NCBI GenBank assembly: GCA_026389265.1 | Contig: JAPLIE010000147.1 | Coordinates: 1 to 32,120 of the forward strand | Origin: Cyanobacteriota bacterium | GTDB lineage: Bacteria; Cyanobacteriota; Cyanobacteriia; PCC-6307; Cyanobiaceae | Length of the DNA stretch: 32,120 nucleotides | Direction of reading: 5' to 3' | Shown here: positions 31,110 to 32,120 of the stretch, one piece after another | How the letters are laid out: each line of letters begins with the position of its first letter | Position numbering within the stretch: position 1 is the first letter of the stretch | Program-made: the position numbers and the translations under genes | The notes under the pieces: model-generated | The model's input: the letters and a program-made list of their open reading frames with translations, nothing else | What the model was told of the DNA's origin: nothing | Databases searched by the model: none

Positions 31110-31399
31110 CCGTTGCTGACCGTGACCCCTTTCCAGAAGGCCACGCGGCCGCGAATCTCCTCGGCGGCGGCCTTGGGGTCGGGATAGAACCAGGCGGCGT
31201 TGGCATTCACCTTCCCGTCCACCACCACGTCGTAGTAGTGGGCCTCACCCTTCCAGCCGCAGACGGTGCGGTGGCTGGAGGGCCGGAAGCAGTCGCCGCT
31301 CAGCGCCTCCGCCGGGAAGTAGGCGTTGCCCTCCACCTTCACGATGTCGCCGCTATCAGCGATCACCTGGCCAGTCCAACTCGCCTGCATCGATGTCAT
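31106..31399 (-). CDS. DUF427-domain protein
   Basis: 97 residues from ATG 31399 (MTSMQASWTGQVIADSGDIV); a second ATG lies three codons in, and the frame is open upstream into the 37-bp repeat, which is not needed. The family pattern is complete: VEGNAYFPAEALSGDCFRPS, then TVCGWKGEAHYYDVVVDGK, AAWFYPDPKAAAEEIRGRVA and FWKGVTV. DUF427 is a small beta-rich (beta-tent) fold, common in cyanobacteria, with no established reaction. Length is normal. The gene runs in the same direction as the upstream fic gene. Confidence 0.85.
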   Translation of the reverse strand: MTSMQASWTGQVIADSGDIVKVEGNAYFPAEALSGDCFRPSSHRTVCGWKGEAHYYDVVVDGKVNANAAWFYPDPKAAAEEIRGRVAFWKGVTVSNG

Positions 31400-31513
31400 G
31401 GGATTAGGGATGGCAATCATGGCGAATCCCGGGAGCCCGCGAGCAGGATCCCACCACCGGTAGCCGGCGAATGGCGCCGAGGCCCTGATGGCATGGGCTG
31501 TGGGTCTTGCAAG

Positions 31514-31550
31514 GCACTCAGAGCGGTTCAGCCCCTTCACTCAGGATGGT
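31514..31550. repeat. Right copy of the 37-bp exact direct repeat
   Basis: Identical to 14104-14140. Here it covers the last codons and stop (TGA at 31518-31520) of the fic gene. An element that integrates at the 3' end of a gene duplicates just such a piece, which makes this the more original copy. Confidence 0.75.
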
Positions 31551-32120
31551 GAGGTAGGCGTCGTAGGCAAACACCCGATTGCGCTGGCCTCCGGTCACTT
31601 CTCTGGCGATTCCCAGAGCCACCAAGCGCTCCATGGCCTTGGCTGCGGTGGGGAAGCTCACCTGCGCCCTGGCCGCGAGCTGGGGAATCCCGACCAAGGG
31701 CCGTTGCCTGAGCGCCGCGTAGACCTGTCTCAGGCTGGTGCCCGATCGGCCCAATCCTGTGAGCTTCATCTCGTCGCTCCGGAACAGGTCGAGCAAGCGA
31801 TGGGCCGAGTCCACAGCGGCAGCAGCAGTGCTCTCCACGCCCTCCAGAAAGAACGCTATCCACGCCTCCCAGTCACCCTGCTGGCGCACCTCATTGAGGA
31901 GCTCGTAATAGCGGCTGCGGTGCTCTTTGAAAAACAGGCTGAGATAGAGCAGGGGCTGGCGCAGGATGCCGCCATCCACCAGCATCAGCACGATCAGCAG
32001 TCGTCCGAGGCGGCCATTGCCATCCAGGAACGGGTGGATCGTCTCGAACTGCACGTGGGCGAGGGCGGCCTTCACCAGTACGGGCAGATCGTCGTCGGCA
32101 TGGATAAACCGCTCCAGCTC
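31518..32120 (-). CDS. Fic-family AMPylation protein, partial (runs off the right edge)
   Basis: 201 codons are visible and the frame is still open at base 32120, so the N-terminus is outside. The Fic catalytic motif HPFLDGNGRLGRLL is complete, including the His and the GNGR phosphate loop; the family transfers AMP from ATP to protein hydroxyl groups. After it come LYLSLFFKEHRSRYYELLNE and a C-terminal winged-helix-like region (IPQLAARAQVSFPTAAKAME, then RLVALGIAREVTGGQRNRVF), typical of the stand-alone class II/III Fic proteins with DNA-binding tails. Its last codons lie in the 37-bp direct repeat. Whether an inhibitory helix is present cannot be seen. Confidence 0.88.
   Translation of the reverse strand, partial: ELERFIHADDDLPVLVKAALAHVQFETIHPFLDGNGRLGRLLIVLMLVDGGILRQPLLYLSLFFKEHRSRYYELLNEVRQQGDWEAWIAFFLEGVESTAAAAVDSAHRLLDLFRSDEMKLTGLGRSGTSLRQVYAALRQRPLVGIPQLAARAQVSFPTAAKAMERLVALGIAREVTGGQRNRVFAYDAYLTILSEGAEPL

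Noticed and set aside
14141-31513. Search for an integrase or phage genes inside the putative island
   Set aside because: No tyrosine or serine recombinase, capsid or terminase-like frame was recognised, so a prophage call is not supported.
31400-31540. N-terminal extension of the DUF427 protein that begins with the same codons as the arsM extension
   Set aside because: The shared start (MKGLNRSE) is just the 37-bp repeat read in one frame, not a common protein domain.

Overview
The window looks like a chromosomal piece of a GC-rich unicellular cyanobacterium of the Synechococcus/Cyanobium type. That is an inference. It rests on small conserved proteins I associate with picocyanobacteria (e.g. 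5516-5770), cyanobacterial-looking oxygenase, ArsM and HpsJ-like genes, and a HIP1 octamer (GCGATCGC at 2248-2255). No rRNA, tRNA, CRISPR array, integrase or intact transposase was recognised.

Left part (1-14.1 kb): ordinary chromosomal genes with several decaying ones. A secreted/outer-membrane type protein runs off the left edge (1-1029, minus). Then come a broken GDSL esterase, a diguanylate cyclase tail, a PlsC-like acyltransferase, a 2OG-Fe(II) oxygenase, two small conserved proteins, an HpsJ-like membrane protein broken by a 14-bp tandem duplication, an RluA pseudouridine synthase, a zinc-peptidase-like protein, an isopenicillin-N-synthase-like oxygenase, a YheT-type hydrolase, a chimeric gene scrap (oxygenase start fused to ArsM end), an MscS channel and an arsenite methyltransferase.

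Middle and right part (14.1-31.5 kb): an accessory, defence-rich region. It lies between two copies of an exact 37-bp direct repeat; the right copy contains the 3' end of a fic gene. Inside are a zinc-ribbon membrane protein, an orphan truncated Cas3 helicase (type I-G-like) and a long plus-strand type I restriction-modification operon ordered hsdM, mntA, hepT, hsdM tail copy, truncated dinD, rhuM, hsdM tail copy, hsdS, nuclease fragment, [vapBC antisense], yhcG (DUF1016), hsdR. Most joins are four-base ATGA overlaps. The most striking feature is that the 3' end of hsdM recurs twice more (19501-19590 and 20780-20836). Each time it lies directly before the next gene and inside a small ORF with its own ribosome-binding site. 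The accessory genes therefore sit between repeated hsdM tails like cassettes.

Behind hsdR the sequence is a patchwork: a novel membrane/coiled-coil protein, a fragment of ribosomal protein S1, an AT-rich membrane protein, a second scrap of the cas3 start, a hicBA pair whose toxin gene has an in-frame stop, a hydrolase remnant, a DUF427 gene, and a Fic gene cut by the right window edge. The region appears to be a recombination hotspot where restriction, toxin-antitoxin and CRISPR parts were gained and partly lost.
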